From: Paenibacillus faecalis
GTDB taxonomy: Bacteria; Bacillota; Bacilli; Paenibacillales; Paenibacillaceae
Assembly: GCF_900289175.1 (NCBI RefSeq)
Contig: NZ_LT985747.1
Span: 1,377,121 to 1,441,120, forward strand
Reading direction: 5' to 3'
Length of the DNA stretch: 64,000 nt
In this document: piece after piece, positions 42,812 through 53,092 of the stretch
Layout of the letters: each line of letters opens with the position of its first letter
How positions within the stretch are numbered: the stretch's first letter is position 1
Notes under the pieces: model-generated
Seen by the model: only the letters and a program-made list of their open reading frames with translations
What the model was told of the DNA's origin: nothing
Databases searched by the model: none
Position numbers and translations under genes: made by a program

Positions 42812-43648
42812 TCAACCTTTAATAGATCCTGCGGCAACACCTTCAACGATATACTTCTGCAATGATAAGAAAAATATAATGATCGGCGTAACCCCGAGTA
42901 CCAATGTTGGCAGCGCCATATCCCACTGCTTGGAATACTCTCCAAAGAAGGTGAATGTCGCAAGCGGAATGGTCCGCAGCTCAGGACTTTGCAAAATCAA
43001 AGACGGCAACAGATAGTCATTCCAGACCCACAAGCTGTTCAGAATGATGACCGTCACGAGCATCGGCTTCAACATCGGCAGAACGATGCGGACAAAGACG
43101 TCGTATGATGATGCCCCGTCAACCGTAGCCGCCTCCTCGATCTCCAGCGGAATCGATTTAACGAATCCATGGAACAGGAAGATGGAAAGCGGGATACCCA
43201 GCCCCAGGTAACACAGAATCAGACCAACCATGCTGTTGTTAACGTTCAGCCAGCCAACGACTTGCATCAGCGGGATCATGATGGACTGAAACGGAATAAC
43301 CATCGCCGATACGAAGATCATAAACACCACCCGGTTGAAAACCGTGTTCGCACGGACCATCCGGTACGCGGCCATTGCACTGAGCATCGCGATGATCAAG
43401 TTACTGATGACCGTAATGACAAGGGAGTTCTTAAATGCTACCGGAAATCTCGTTAGCTCCCAAGCTTTAAGATAGTTGTCCCAATGAAATTGATTCGGGA
43501 AGTCAGCCGCATTGACCATAATATCCCCGAGCGATTTCACCGAGTTGACGAGCAGGAAATAAAAAGGTGACAAAAAGATAATAGCAATGATAAACATTAT
43601 GATTTGCAAGAACAGGGCCGATGACGATTTTGAGGATTTGGTCTTCAT
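42812..43648 (-). CDS. sugar ABC transporter permease, MalG type
   Basis: A 278-residue permease with six predicted helices and the EAA-loop form EEAATVDGASSYDVFVRIVLP. The ATG at 43648 overlaps the stop of the preceding permease (TGATG), with AAGGAGG ten bases upstream. Forms the heterodimeric channel with the MalF-type partner. No ATPase gene of MsmX type is in the unit. Confidence 0.92.
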   Translation of the reverse strand: MKTKSSKSSSALFLQIIMFIIAIIFLSPFYFLLVNSVKSLGDIMVNAADFPNQFHWDNYLKAWELTRFPVAFKNSLVITVISNLIIAMLSAMAAYRMVRANTVFNRVVFMIFVSAMVIPFQSIMIPLMQVVGWLNVNNSMVGLILCYLGLGIPLSIFLFHGFVKSIPLEIEEAATVDGASSYDVFVRIVLPMLKPMLVTVIILNSLWVWNDYLLPSLILQSPELRTIPLATFTFFGEYSKQWDMALPTLVLGVTPIIIFFLSLQKYIVEGVAAGSIKG

Positions 43649-44529
43649 CAAGCTTCAACCTCCTTATTCTTTGTCAGGCGGACCTGAACAAGAGTGATGA
43701 TGGCCACCACAATGAAGAAGATCAAAGACTTCGCCGTTCCCAAACCGTAGCGGTTATTCAAGAAAGCTTCATTGTACACGTTCATTGCCAGTGACTCGGT
43801 CGAACCATAAGGTCCACCTTTGGTCAGCGACAGGTTCAGGTCAAACATTTTGAAAGACCAGGATATCGCCAAGAATAGACACACCGTGACCGCCGGCATA
43901 ATCAGCGGAACCATGATGTTCTTAAGGACCTGGAAGCGGCTGGCCCCATCGATTTCAGCGGCTTCGAGCACTTCCTTCGACACGTTGGTGATCGAGGCAA
44001 TATAGATGATCATCAAGTATCCGGAAGATTGCCATACGAATACCATGATGATTCCCCAGAAACCGGTAACCTCATCGCCCAGCCACGGCAGTTGGAAGAA
44101 AGATAGACCGGTTACATCTCCAAGCGTAGCAAAGCCCTTCACGAAGATGAACTGCCAGATAAAACCAAGGAGCAGACCGCCGATCACGTTCGGCATAAAG
44201 AAGATCGTCCGCAAAAAATTTCGTCCGCGAATCTTCTTCGTCAAGAAGTATGCGAGGAAAAATCCGACCAGATTCGTTAATATAACACCGACAATAGTAA
44301 ACTTGGTCGTAAACCAGAAAGAGTCGGCAAATGAAGGGTCATCAGTAAATATTTTGACAAAGTTATCAAACCCTACCCACTCGACATTTCCGGATACGCC
44401 ATTCCAATTTGTAAAAGAATAATACATCCCCATTACAAACGGGATCATGATTGTAATACTGAAAAACAATAACGCTGGACCTACATATACCAACTGTTGC
44501 AGGAGTGCTGTTATTCTTTTCTCCTTCAT
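43648..44529 (-). CDS. sugar ABC transporter permease, MalF type
   Basis: A 293-residue permease with six predicted helices; EAA loop LEAAEIDGASRFQVLKNIMVP. First gene of the unit permease-permease-binding protein-GH1-GH42. Divergent from a histidine kinase/regulator pair across a 114-base gap, which should hold the activated promoter. AAGGGAG lies before the ATG. Confidence 0.92.
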   Translation of the reverse strand: MKEKRITALLQQLVYVGPALLFFSITIMIPFVMGMYYSFTNWNGVSGNVEWVGFDNFVKIFTDDPSFADSFWFTTKFTIVGVILTNLVGFFLAYFLTKKIRGRNFLRTIFFMPNVIGGLLLGFIWQFIFVKGFATLGDVTGLSFFQLPWLGDEVTGFWGIIMVFVWQSSGYLMIIYIASITNVSKEVLEAAEIDGASRFQVLKNIMVPLIMPAVTVCLFLAISWSFKMFDLNLSLTKGGPYGSTESLAMNVYNEAFLNNRYGLGTAKSLIFFIVVAIITLVQVRLTKNKEVEA

Positions 44530-44643
44530 GTGAATCTCCCTTTCGCTTGACCTAACGTTTCTCTCTAATTCAATTATGCTAAGATAAGAAACACGGGACT
44601 ACCCTAGGATGTGAACGAAAAGGTATAGAAAATTGATCGGCGG

Positions 44644-46476
44644 GTGAATGAATTGAACTGGAGCAGCATACGCACGAAATTGATCGCCTTTATGTTGCTG
44701 GCGACGATCATTCCAACAACAGTCTCCATCATGATCAGTTACGTTACGACCACAAATGCGCTCAAAGAACGTACGGTGGCCGAGAACCAAAATCTTCTTT
44801 ATCAAGGAAGGATGAATCTAGAGAGCAGCCTGGAGGAACTGAACCGGAACTCTCTGAAAGTTTATTCCGATCCTGATTTTTTCCGAAGCCTGCATTATAG
44901 TCACGAAAATATCAGCGCCAGCGGCAGACAGACAGCTACTCTGCAATCGATGTATCAAGCTATGGCGGGAATCCGGCAGGTCTATCTGTATGTTGACGCG
45001 TACCGGGAATCCACTTTATATGCCCAGGATTTCGCCAAAAAGGCCAGCGACATCAACCTGTACCATGAGATCCCTGATCTCCATGACCGCAGCCTGTTTA
45101 TTCAGCCGCCTCATGCGTTGCATTCTTACGGCTTCCAGCTAGCTTTTCCTTATGAAGAAGATGCGCAGGTCCTTACGCTGTATCGTGTCATCGAGCGTGT
45201 TCCATCTTCGGAGCGCATAGGTCTGCTGGCGATTGATCTGGATATGACATTCCTCAGTCGGATCAGCAGCCAGCTGTATCAACCGCAACATGAAGAGCTC
45301 TACATTGTGAACGAAGATGGAGTTATCATGTATGCCGGCAATAAAGAAGCCATCGGACAACCAATTCAGGCCGATTGGTATCATTCCGTCAGAGATTCCG
45401 GTCAACAGGAAGGACATTTCGAGCACAACGACAACATTTACGTTTATAATCGAATTCAGTCCACTGTAAGCGATTGGTTAATGGTCAAGGAGATTCCGAC
45501 CTCCTATATTCTAAGCAGCGCGGAAAGGACAGCCTTCATCAATATTTTGTTACTATCCGTATCATTTCTTGTCATCGTTGTCGCCACGATTTGGATATCG
45601 GTACGAATCACCGCTCCCATTCGCGAGCTGGTCGGATTCATGAGCCAGGTGAAGAGCGGTCGCATGTCGGTGGACATCGAATCAGACCGGAAAGATGAAA
45701 TCGGCATTCTGTACCGACGGTTTGGCAGCATGATGGATACGATCAACAACCTGATTTTGCAGGAATACAAGCTGAAGCTGGCTAACCGAACAAATCAGCT
45801 GCGCGCACTGCAGGCTCAGGTAAACCCTCATTTCATGAATAATGCCTTGCAGACGATCGGTACGCTTGCGCTTGAGAACAACATGAAAAGAATCTATTCA
45901 CTCATCTCGGCACTCGCAAGGATGATGCGGTACAGCATGTACAATACCGACCAGCCTGTAACGCTCCAAACGGAACTGAATCACGTCAAAGATTATATCG
46001 AACTGCAAAAAGAGAGATTTGAGAACGGTTTCGATTTCCGTTACGATGTGGAAGAGTCTACACTGCAGACATTGATTCCAAAGATGTTAATTCAGCCATT
46101 AGTTGAAAACTATTTCAAGCACGGCATGAATCCGGTCATGGAGAATAACTATATTCTCATTCAAAGCCGCCTCTTGCCTTCCTTTGTTGAAATCACAGTC
46201 GAGGATAACGGAAACGGCATGCCGGAGGAACAATACAAGGTGCTTCAAGAGCATTTGCAAAAAATAGAACAGCTGGACCTGGAGCAGCTTCATATTCACT
46301 CTGAGAGCGAAACAGACCAGATCGGGATCGGTCTCATCAACATCATGACAAGACTTAAACTCTATTCCCGGGGGAAATCCAGCTTCAAGGTCGAGAACAA
46401 CCAGCCACAAGGCTTTCGTGTTGTTCTAACAATACATGTGGAAGGTGAACCAGATGAAGGCACTGATCGTCGATGA
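44644..46476 (+). CDS. YesM-type sensor histidine kinase
   Basis: A 610-residue kinase: membrane helix (14-34), extracytoplasmic sensor domain, second helix (about 300), HAMP (about 320-375), His_kinase domain with His in QAQVNPHFMNNALQTIG, and HATPase (VEDNGNGMPEE, GIGLINIMTRLKLY). This layout is YesM-type. The start is a GTG with a weak ribosome binding site; TTG at 44653 behind GGCGGGTG is an alternative. It is translationally coupled to the following regulator, overlapping it by 23 bases. Together they likely sense a sugar and activate the divergent transporter unit. Confidence 0.88.
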   Translation: MNELNWSSIRTKLIAFMLLATIIPTTVSIMISYVTTTNALKERTVAENQNLLYQGRMNLESSLEELNRNSLKVYSDPDFFRSLHYSHENISASGRQTATLQSMYQAMAGIRQVYLYVDAYRESTLYAQDFAKKASDINLYHEIPDLHDRSLFIQPPHALHSYGFQLAFPYEEDAQVLTLYRVIERVPSSERIGLLAIDLDMTFLSRISSQLYQPQHEELYIVNEDGVIMYAGNKEAIGQPIQADWYHSVRDSGQQEGHFEHNDNIYVYNRIQSTVSDWLMVKEIPTSYILSSAERTAFINILLLSVSFLVIVVATIWISVRITAPIRELVGFMSQVKSGRMSVDIESDRKDEIGILYRRFGSMMDTINNLILQEYKLKLANRTNQLRALQAQVNPHFMNNALQTIGTLALENNMKRIYSLISALARMMRYSMYNTDQPVTLQTELNHVKDYIELQKERFENGFDFRYDVEESTLQTLIPKMLIQPLVENYFKHGMNPVMENNYILIQSRLLPSFVEITVEDNGNGMPEEQYKVLQEHLQKIEQLDLEQLHIHSESETDQIGIGLINIMTRLKLYSRGKSSFKVENNQPQGFRVVLTIHVEGEPDEGTDRR

Positions 46477-48091
46477 CGAGAGCCGGGTACGCAAAGCAAT
46501 TCAGCTGCTTGTCCATTGGGATGAGCACGGTATAACCGAAATAAAGGAAGCAGCCAATGGCCAGGAGGCGATGGATCTTATCCCGTCTTACCGCCCGAAT
46601 TTAGTCCTGATGGACATGCTGATGCCACTAAAAAACGGTGTCGATTTGATGAAGTGGATAAGCGATCACTATCCGGACATGAAATTCATCGTGATCAGCG
46701 GGCACGACGACTTCGAATTCGTACGCAATACGATCCGATACAGCGGCATGGACTATATTTTGAAGCCGATCGACGAGTCAGCCATCAATGAGGCCGTCAG
46801 TAAAGCGGCTTCCACATGGAAAGCCGAGGAAGAGGAACGCCTGATTTTGCAGCAGCAGCATGTTCAGGTCAACGAGTATCGGCCTGTCTATTCAGAGAAG
46901 CTGCTGACAAGCTTGCTTGAAGAGCCAAGCGTCCATCCCCATGTCGCCAATCGACTGAAAACCGAAGGGATCGTTACTGAATCGGCTGAGAAAGTAAGGC
47001 TTGCCGTCCTGCAAATCGATCCTACGGATACTGCACTCTTTGAGCGATTCGATCATCATCGGGATCTTCTAATGTTTGCTCTGCTGAACATCTGTAATGA
47101 ATTCCTGCAAAAAAATGGCGCAGGAATCGCGTTCCGCCACTTCGGCGCTCATCATCGAATCGTGCTCCTCTTCTGGGATAAGCTGGACGTTGTAACCGTT
47201 CTCCTAAACGAAATAAACGAAGGAATTCAGCGGACGCTATCGCGTTACATGCATTTCGGCATCGCCCGTGAAGGACGCTATCCCGAAGATATGCCCGAGC
47301 TATATGCTGAATGTGTGGCATCTCTTGCTTCGAGGGATTTGACAGTACTTAACCACTTTGTTCATGACAAAAGTGAGTTTCAGAATCGTTCCGAGGATCA
47401 ACCGACTGCAGTGCAGTTTAGCAGCTATGAGGATCAATGGAAGCTCGCCGTTCTTAGCGGGCAGCCTAATCTGATCGCAGACGCGGTGGAAGAATGGACC
47501 CATGATATTCGAAAAAGCGGTTTCATCACACCTGAGCTGCTGGCGCAATGGGACCATGAGATCGAACGATTTTCAAACCATATCGCCCATGAAACCGTTA
47601 ACAGTGCTTCTGAAACGTTGCTCAAGACCTATCGAAAAGAAATGAATGAGATCGTGTGTCCAAATCCCGACAAATATGTTTGCTCACTTGCCGAGTGGCA
47701 GCAATATTGGATCACATCGATGAGTCGCCTTTCCTCCACCCTGCTCACCCAAACGCAGGCTGGCGGGGATCTAATTCAAGATATTACGGCATACATCGAT
47801 CAAAACTACCAGAACGAAGTATCGCTCTATGATATCGCAAGCCGTTTTCATGTTAGCCGGGAGTACATCTCTCGCAAATTCAAACAGAAACATCAGGTTA
47901 ATATACCGGAGTACATCAATCGCCTTCGAATCTCCAAAGCGAAAATTCTGCTTCAGAACCCTACACTTAAAATGGCAGCGATTTCCGAGATGATCGGATT
48001 TAAAAACGAGAAATATTTCAGTCTGGTTTTCAAGAAGCATGAAGGTATATCACCAAATGAATTTCGGAAACGGCATGCGAAGCATGCATAG
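46454..48091 (+). CDS. YesN-type response regulator with AraC DNA-binding domain
   Basis: A 545-residue regulator: N-terminal receiver (LVLMDMLMPLKNG holds the phospho-acceptor Asp), a long middle region, and a C-terminal AraC-type double helix-turn-helix (VSLYDIASRFHVSREYISRK, MAAISEMIGFKNEKYFS). Partner of the kinase just upstream. Start at 46454 is chosen, as GGAAGGTGA precedes it. A strong terminator follows at 48127. Confidence 0.9.
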   Translation: MKALIVDDESRVRKAIQLLVHWDEHGITEIKEAANGQEAMDLIPSYRPNLVLMDMLMPLKNGVDLMKWISDHYPDMKFIVISGHDDFEFVRNTIRYSGMDYILKPIDESAINEAVSKAASTWKAEEEERLILQQQHVQVNEYRPVYSEKLLTSLLEEPSVHPHVANRLKTEGIVTESAEKVRLAVLQIDPTDTALFERFDHHRDLLMFALLNICNEFLQKNGAGIAFRHFGAHHRIVLLFWDKLDVVTVLLNEINEGIQRTLSRYMHFGIAREGRYPEDMPELYAECVASLASRDLTVLNHFVHDKSEFQNRSEDQPTAVQFSSYEDQWKLAVLSGQPNLIADAVEEWTHDIRKSGFITPELLAQWDHEIERFSNHIAHETVNSASETLLKTYRKEMNEIVCPNPDKYVCSLAEWQQYWITSMSRLSSTLLTQTQAGGDLIQDITAYIDQNYQNEVSLYDIASRFHVSREYISRKFKQKHQVNIPEYINRLRISKAKILLQNPTLKMAAISEMIGFKNEKYFSLVFKKHEGISPNEFRKRHAKHA

Positions 48092-48126
48092 CACGCATAG
48101 CATGCAAATAATGGCGTTTAATTGCA

Positions 48127-48174
48127 AAAAAAAGCAGAGCAGCAAGAAAATACCTCGCTGCTCTGCTTTTTATA
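48127..48174. terminator. bidirectional terminator between regulator and GH42 gene
   Basis: AAAAGCAGAGCAGC pairs with GCTGCTCTGCTTTT, followed by a T run; acts for the gene ending at 48091 and the convergent GH42 gene ending at 48221. Confidence 0.8.
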
Positions 48175-48220
48175 GTGCGAAAAGCTGTATTAAGTATGGA
48201 GATCTATGCTGTCCTCGCAT

Positions 48221-50263
48221 TTACCCGTCATGCCCTAATAGCTTCTCCAAAATCATCACACCCCGGGCAGGAACTTGGCAATGCCCCTGCTCCTTTTCGC
48301 CTGTCAAGAGTTCCTTGTATACGGCTTCGCCCAAAGGAATTGTTTGGGCTTCGTCCGTATGGTTCAGAACGAACGTATACGCCTTTCCTTCCTTCACACG
48401 CGAAGTAACCTCCACACCGGCCGGAGCCTCTAGCACAGGTGCGATATCGTGCTCGCCACAGATCGTCTTCATCAAATCCTGCAAAAATTTCGCATCCGGA
48501 CTAGATGCGACATACCAGGCCTTGCCTTGCCCGAAACGATTTACTGTAAGCGATGGCATCCCCTTGTAATAATCGGAACCGTATTCGGCAACAATTTGGG
48601 CGCTTTCTGCGTGAATCACATCGCACAGAATTCCGCAATCGTAAGCCCCTTCCAGTTGTCCTTGTTTACCGCGAATCACCATCTGATTCTTCTGATCCGG
48701 CAGCAGAGCGTCAATCTCCTCAGCCCAGATTCCCATCACCTTGCGGAGCTCTCCCGGGTAGCCCCCCAGCGTCACGATATCGTTCTCGTTAACGATGCCG
48801 CTAAAGAAGGTGGTCACGAAAGTACCTCCCCGAGCCACAAAAGCTTCAATGCGCTCAGCCAATCCCGGCTTTACCATATACATGACCGGGGCGATCACAA
48901 CGTCGTATTGTGCCAAATCAGCTTCCACACCGACCATATCAGTCTGAATGTGCAGTTGATGCAGCGCATCATAATATTTATGCACTTCATTCACGTAATT
49001 CAGAGCAATCGTCGGTCCACTGGACAGCTCTAGTCCCCACCGATTCTCCCAATCGTACATGATCGCCACCTTGGCATCAGAACGCGCATCCAGCAGACGA
49101 TCCCCCAAAAGCTGCAGCTCCTTCCCCAATTCCGCGCATTCCCGGAAAACCCGAGTATGCTCGTGACCGACATGCTCGATCACCGCACCGTGATACTTCT
49201 CACAAGCCCCGACAGAACGCCGGAGCTGAAAGAACATGACCGTATCGGCACCGTGTGCAACGGCCTGGTAGCTCCAAAGCCGCATGACGCCGGGACGTTT
49301 GGCCGAATTGTATGGCTGCCAATTTTGAACGCCCGGTGTCTGTTCCATCAACATAAACGGCTGTCCATGCTTAAGCCCGCGCATAAGCGAATGCGTCATC
49401 GCCGTGTAACTAAAAGGTGTATCCAGGGACGGATAGTTGTCCCAGGACACAACATCCATCTCCTTTGCCCATTTGAAATAATCCAGCTCGGGATAGAACC
49501 CCATCAGATTTGTGGTCACCGGAATGTCCGGCGTGCTGCGCTTGAGCTCGTCACGCTCCAGCTTGTAGCAGTCCAGCAGACTGTCTGACTGGAAGCGCCG
49601 ATAATCAAGGGAAATACCTTGGAAATTCGTTCGATTTCCAGCCCACTCCTCACTGAGCGCGTTCGGAACGACGATATCCTCCCAATCGTAAAACGTATGT
49701 CCCCAGAAACGTGTGTTCCACGCTTTATTGAGCGCATCCAGCGTACCGTAGCGCTCCTTAAGCCATGTGCGAAAAGCACCCGCGCAATTATCACAATAAC
49801 AGTAACCGCCATACTCATTGGATACGTGCCAGATCAAAAGAGCGGGATGATCCTTGTACCGCTCCGCCAGCTGGCTTGCCATACGTTTTGCGTATTTACG
49901 GTATGTCGCGCTGTTCGGGCAAGAGTGGTGACGACCGCCAAATTTCCGCTTGCGCCCCTCGTAATCGACACGTAAAATATCCGGATATTTTCGTGCCATC
50001 CAAGCGGGATGAGCAGCCGTGCTCGTTCCAAGACAGACATACACGCCGTTGCGGTACAGCCTGTCGATCGTTTCGTCGAGCCAGGCAAAATTATAAGTAT
50101 CCTCATTCGGTTGATTCAGTGCCCAGGAAAACACGTTGATCGTTGCGATATCAATACCAGCCAGCTTGAATAGGCGGTCGTCTTGTCTCCAAACTTCTTC
50201 ATCCCACTGCTCCGGGTTATAATCCCCGCCGTACCACACTTTCGGCAGCTTTTTATTCATCAT
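48221..50263 (-). CDS. GH42 beta-galactosidase, second copy
   Basis: A 680-residue intracellular GH42 enzyme, closely similar to the copy at 37913 over its full length with the same numbering: Glu150 in HVSNEYGG, Glu307 in FMLMEQTPG, cysteines at 115, 155, 157 and 160 (here YCYCDNC). Two adjacent ATG codons at 50263 and 50260 can serve as start, by analogy with the first copy. Stand-alone or last gene after a transporter unit with a terminator before it. It may act on a different galactoside from its paralogue. Confidence 0.92.
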   Translation of the reverse strand: MMNKKLPKVWYGGDYNPEQWDEEVWRQDDRLFKLAGIDIATINVFSWALNQPNEDTYNFAWLDETIDRLYRNGVYVCLGTSTAAHPAWMARKYPDILRVDYEGRKRKFGGRHHSCPNSATYRKYAKRMASQLAERYKDHPALLIWHVSNEYGGYCYCDNCAGAFRTWLKERYGTLDALNKAWNTRFWGHTFYDWEDIVVPNALSEEWAGNRTNFQGISLDYRRFQSDSLLDCYKLERDELKRSTPDIPVTTNLMGFYPELDYFKWAKEMDVVSWDNYPSLDTPFSYTAMTHSLMRGLKHGQPFMLMEQTPGVQNWQPYNSAKRPGVMRLWSYQAVAHGADTVMFFQLRRSVGACEKYHGAVIEHVGHEHTRVFRECAELGKELQLLGDRLLDARSDAKVAIMYDWENRWGLELSSGPTIALNYVNEVHKYYDALHQLHIQTDMVGVEADLAQYDVVIAPVMYMVKPGLAERIEAFVARGGTFVTTFFSGIVNENDIVTLGGYPGELRKVMGIWAEEIDALLPDQKNQMVIRGKQGQLEGAYDCGILCDVIHAESAQIVAEYGSDYYKGMPSLTVNRFGQGKAWYVASSPDAKFLQDLMKTICGEHDIAPVLEAPAGVEVTSRVKEGKAYTFVLNHTDEAQTIPLGEAVYKELLTGEKEQGHCQVPARGVMILEKLLGHDG

Positions 50264-50367
50264 TTTCCGTTTCCCCATCCTTCCAAAAGTGATAGACTGT
50301 CGTACCCTGTAAGTAAAATGCATTCCTTTCGTATCTTTTTAGAATTGTTCCATTTCACAAAATTTTT

Positions 50368-50402
50368 TTAAAAAAAGGGGCAGCAACTCGCCTGCCCCTT
50401 AA
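50368..50402 (-). terminator. terminator of the second transporter operon
   Basis: On the minus strand AAGGGGCAG pairs with CTGCCCCTT, followed by a run of T, just after the stop at 50410. Confidence 0.85.
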
Positions 50403-50409
50403 CTATGTT

Positions 50410-52095
50410 TTAATCATTCCATAATTCAACGCGTTTACGGATCAACTCGGAATATTCCTCCTCCATTTTCTCGGCACCCGCATCATTCAGCTCTTGAATG
50501 AATTGATCGTACAACTGATCAAATTGTGCAGGATCAGCCAAAATGATTTCAGGAATACGCTTACGTGTAATCTCTTCTACCTTTTTGAACGTAATCGCCA
50601 TATTGGAATCGGTAGGAGGAGAAATGAGATACGCAGCTCCCCAAGGTTTTTCCTCAAATTCATCCGCTTGCGGCCACAGGTCCTTCCACATTTCTGCACC
50701 ATAAGCCTCCAGCGTTGCTTTAGCCGATGGCGTATAATTTTCCTTGATTTGCTCAGGGAAATTTGTCGTGTAGTAATTCCCGGTCGAATCGAGCACCCCA
50801 TCGCCGTAGCGAGGGAACAAGCTGTTGTATAAGCCAATTCCTGATTCTTTAGTAAAGTTGGCATTGTCGTTGATTTTACGATCTTGAACATCCTCAGGAA
50901 TGACACGTTTGCCATCTACGATATTATAATGTTCGCCCTCGATTCCCCAGTTCAACAGAATTTGTCCTTCCTCAGATGCAAGATAATCCAGGAACTTAAT
51001 AATACGTACCGGATCTTCGGCAGATGTCGTGATGCCTACGCCCCAGCCCGCAGGATATCCTGTGCTTTGAAATGAAGCATCTTTGGTTGTTTCATCCAAT
51101 TGAACAGGGAATTTTGCATACGTGCGATTTTCCTTGCCAGCAGTTCTCAGCGCATTCGTTGCGTGGCTGAAGCCCCAATCTGCGTCAATCACCCCGAGTA
51201 CACGCCCGGAGGAAACTTTCGCCTCATATTGATCCGTCTTCTGTACGAAAGCTTCCTTATCCAATAATCCGATGTCGTTCATATGATTCAACCAGCGGAA
51301 GTATTCTTTCTCTTCCGGACGTTTGTAATGCAGCTGTGCTTCGTAAGTGTTCGGATCGATGTAATATTCACCGTCACTAGAAAGACCTGTCGAAATAAAC
51401 GCCGGGTCCGTTACGGAGATAATGAATCTCCATCCGTCCGCATTGAGCGACAGTGGAATCGTCGGTTGGCCGTCGATCGTAGGATGCTTCTCATAATATT
51501 CTTTCAATGCATTCTCGAAGTCCTTAACCGTCTTGATCTCCGGGTAGCCTAATTCCTTCAACACTTCATGCTGAATGTGGAAGTTACCTCCGGCATCCAA
51601 CTGCTCATGCTCCACTGCATTCAGCGTCGGAATCACATAAATCGATTCATCTTCACTGCTCCACTTCAGCCGATTCATATAATCGCCATACAGCTTCTTC
51701 AGATTAGGCGCATGCTCCTCAATCAGATCCGTAAGGTCGATGAATGCACCAGCATCGACAAACATATTCGCATCGCTTTTAGCAAATACAAGATCCGGAT
51801 ATTCTCCGCTCGCCACCATCAGCGGAAGCTTCTGATTGGAGCCGTCGACCGCAAATTCAGCCTGGATTGTAATTCCAGTCTTCTCTGTCAGCTTCTTTCC
51901 GACAGCATCCTCCATGTTCACCCAGTTCGCATTGGAATCGGCGCTAAAGAAAGTAATGGTCATCGGTTCGAGCGAATCCCCTTGCTGCGAATCAGCAGCG
52001 GTGCCTTTCTGGCTATCGCCACCGCAAGCCGAAAGGACCAGTGAAGCCATCATCATGATGGCAAGCAACAGCGATAATCTCTTCTTATGTTTCAT
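50410..52095 (-). CDS. sugar ABC transporter substrate-binding lipoprotein, LplA/YtcQ-like
   Basis: A 561-residue lipoprotein with lipobox VLSACGG (Cys at about 24) and a long solute-binding domain of the LplA/YtcQ type, larger than the CUT1 average. Features include MTITFFSADSNANW, FAKSDANMFVDAGAFIDL and PAGWGVGITTSAEDPVRIIKFLDYLASEEG. Ligand unknown; the alpha-xylosidase nearby suggests xyloglucan-derived oligosaccharides (inference). Last gene of permease-permease-binding protein. Confidence 0.9.
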   Translation of the reverse strand: MKHKKRLSLLLAIMMMASLVLSACGGDSQKGTAADSQQGDSLEPMTITFFSADSNANWVNMEDAVGKKLTEKTGITIQAEFAVDGSNQKLPLMVASGEYPDLVFAKSDANMFVDAGAFIDLTDLIEEHAPNLKKLYGDYMNRLKWSSEDESIYVIPTLNAVEHEQLDAGGNFHIQHEVLKELGYPEIKTVKDFENALKEYYEKHPTIDGQPTIPLSLNADGWRFIISVTDPAFISTGLSSDGEYYIDPNTYEAQLHYKRPEEKEYFRWLNHMNDIGLLDKEAFVQKTDQYEAKVSSGRVLGVIDADWGFSHATNALRTAGKENRTYAKFPVQLDETTKDASFQSTGYPAGWGVGITTSAEDPVRIIKFLDYLASEEGQILLNWGIEGEHYNIVDGKRVIPEDVQDRKINDNANFTKESGIGLYNSLFPRYGDGVLDSTGNYYTTNFPEQIKENYTPSAKATLEAYGAEMWKDLWPQADEFEEKPWGAAYLISPPTDSNMAITFKKVEEITRKRIPEIILADPAQFDQLYDQFIQELNDAGAEKMEEEYSELIRKRVELWND

Positions 52096-52168
52096 TTCTA
52101 TACCCCCTAAACCTCATGTTATGAATTTATCGTATAAGAGGCCTAAAGCCTGCTGATACCGATACAGA

Positions 52169-53077
52169 TTAGCTTTTAACTGCACCAAGCGTCATTCCCT
52201 TTACGAAATACCGCTGCAGGAATGGGTAAACGATTAAGATCGGAACGGTTACGACGATCGTAATCGCCATTTTGATCGATTCCGGAGACACCTGTTTAAC
52301 GATCTCAGCCATGTTCTGACCGGGTACCATGGAGCTGGTTTGCCCCTGTGTGCTCTGCAGCACCTTCATCAGCTCGAACTGTAGTGTTGTCAAATGCGGT
52401 GCAGAGCCGTTATACAAGTATGTATCGAACCAGGAATTCCACTGCCCGACCGCCAAAAACAATCCGATCGTTGCCAGCACCGGCTTGCACAGTGGAAGAA
52501 TGATTTTATAATAGATCGTAAAGTCGTTTGCCCCGTCCAGCTTGGCCGATTCCTGAAGAGAGTATGGCAGACCGTCGATGAACGAACGGATGACAAAAAC
52601 GTTGAACGCACTTACCATACCCGGAATAATATAGACCAGGAACGTGTTCATCATGTTAAGATCCCGGATGAGAATAAAAACCGGAATCATACCTCCAGAA
52701 AAGTACATCGTCAGTGCGAGAAAAACAGACATGAACTTTCTTCCCTGAAAATCTACACGGCTGAGCACGTAACCGAGCATCGTTCCGCTGAGCAGGCCGA
52801 GGATTGTTCCCGTTATGGTCCGAAGCACCGATATTTTCGCCCCGGTGAGCAACCCTTCATACTGAAAGATCTGGGCGTAGTTCTCCAAGGTAAACTCCCT
52901 CGGCCAAATCGTAATCCCCCCACGCACCGTATCAACAGAATCGTTGAGTGATATGGCGAGCACGTTCAAAAACGGATATAAGGTCACAATCATAACAATG
53001 GTCATAAACGTATAGTTGAATATATCAAACACCCGGTCGGAAAGTGAGGGCTTGAATGCTGCTTTTGTACGAGCCAT
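52169..53077 (-). CDS. sugar ABC transporter permease, LplC/YtcP-like
   Basis: A 302-residue permease with six predicted helices; EAA loop QESAKLDGANDFTIYYKIILP. It follows the LplB-like permease by 15 bases. AAGGAGGAGGG supports the start. Partner of the binding lipoprotein at 50410. Confidence 0.92.
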   Translation of the reverse strand: MARTKAAFKPSLSDRVFDIFNYTFMTIVMIVTLYPFLNVLAISLNDSVDTVRGGITIWPREFTLENYAQIFQYEGLLTGAKISVLRTITGTILGLLSGTMLGYVLSRVDFQGRKFMSVFLALTMYFSGGMIPVFILIRDLNMMNTFLVYIIPGMVSAFNVFVIRSFIDGLPYSLQESAKLDGANDFTIYYKIILPLCKPVLATIGLFLAVGQWNSWFDTYLYNGSAPHLTTLQFELMKVLQSTQGQTSSMVPGQNMAEIVKQVSPESIKMAITIVVTVPILIVYPFLQRYFVKGMTLGAVKS

Positions 53078-53092
53078 GCTGTTCCCTCCTCC

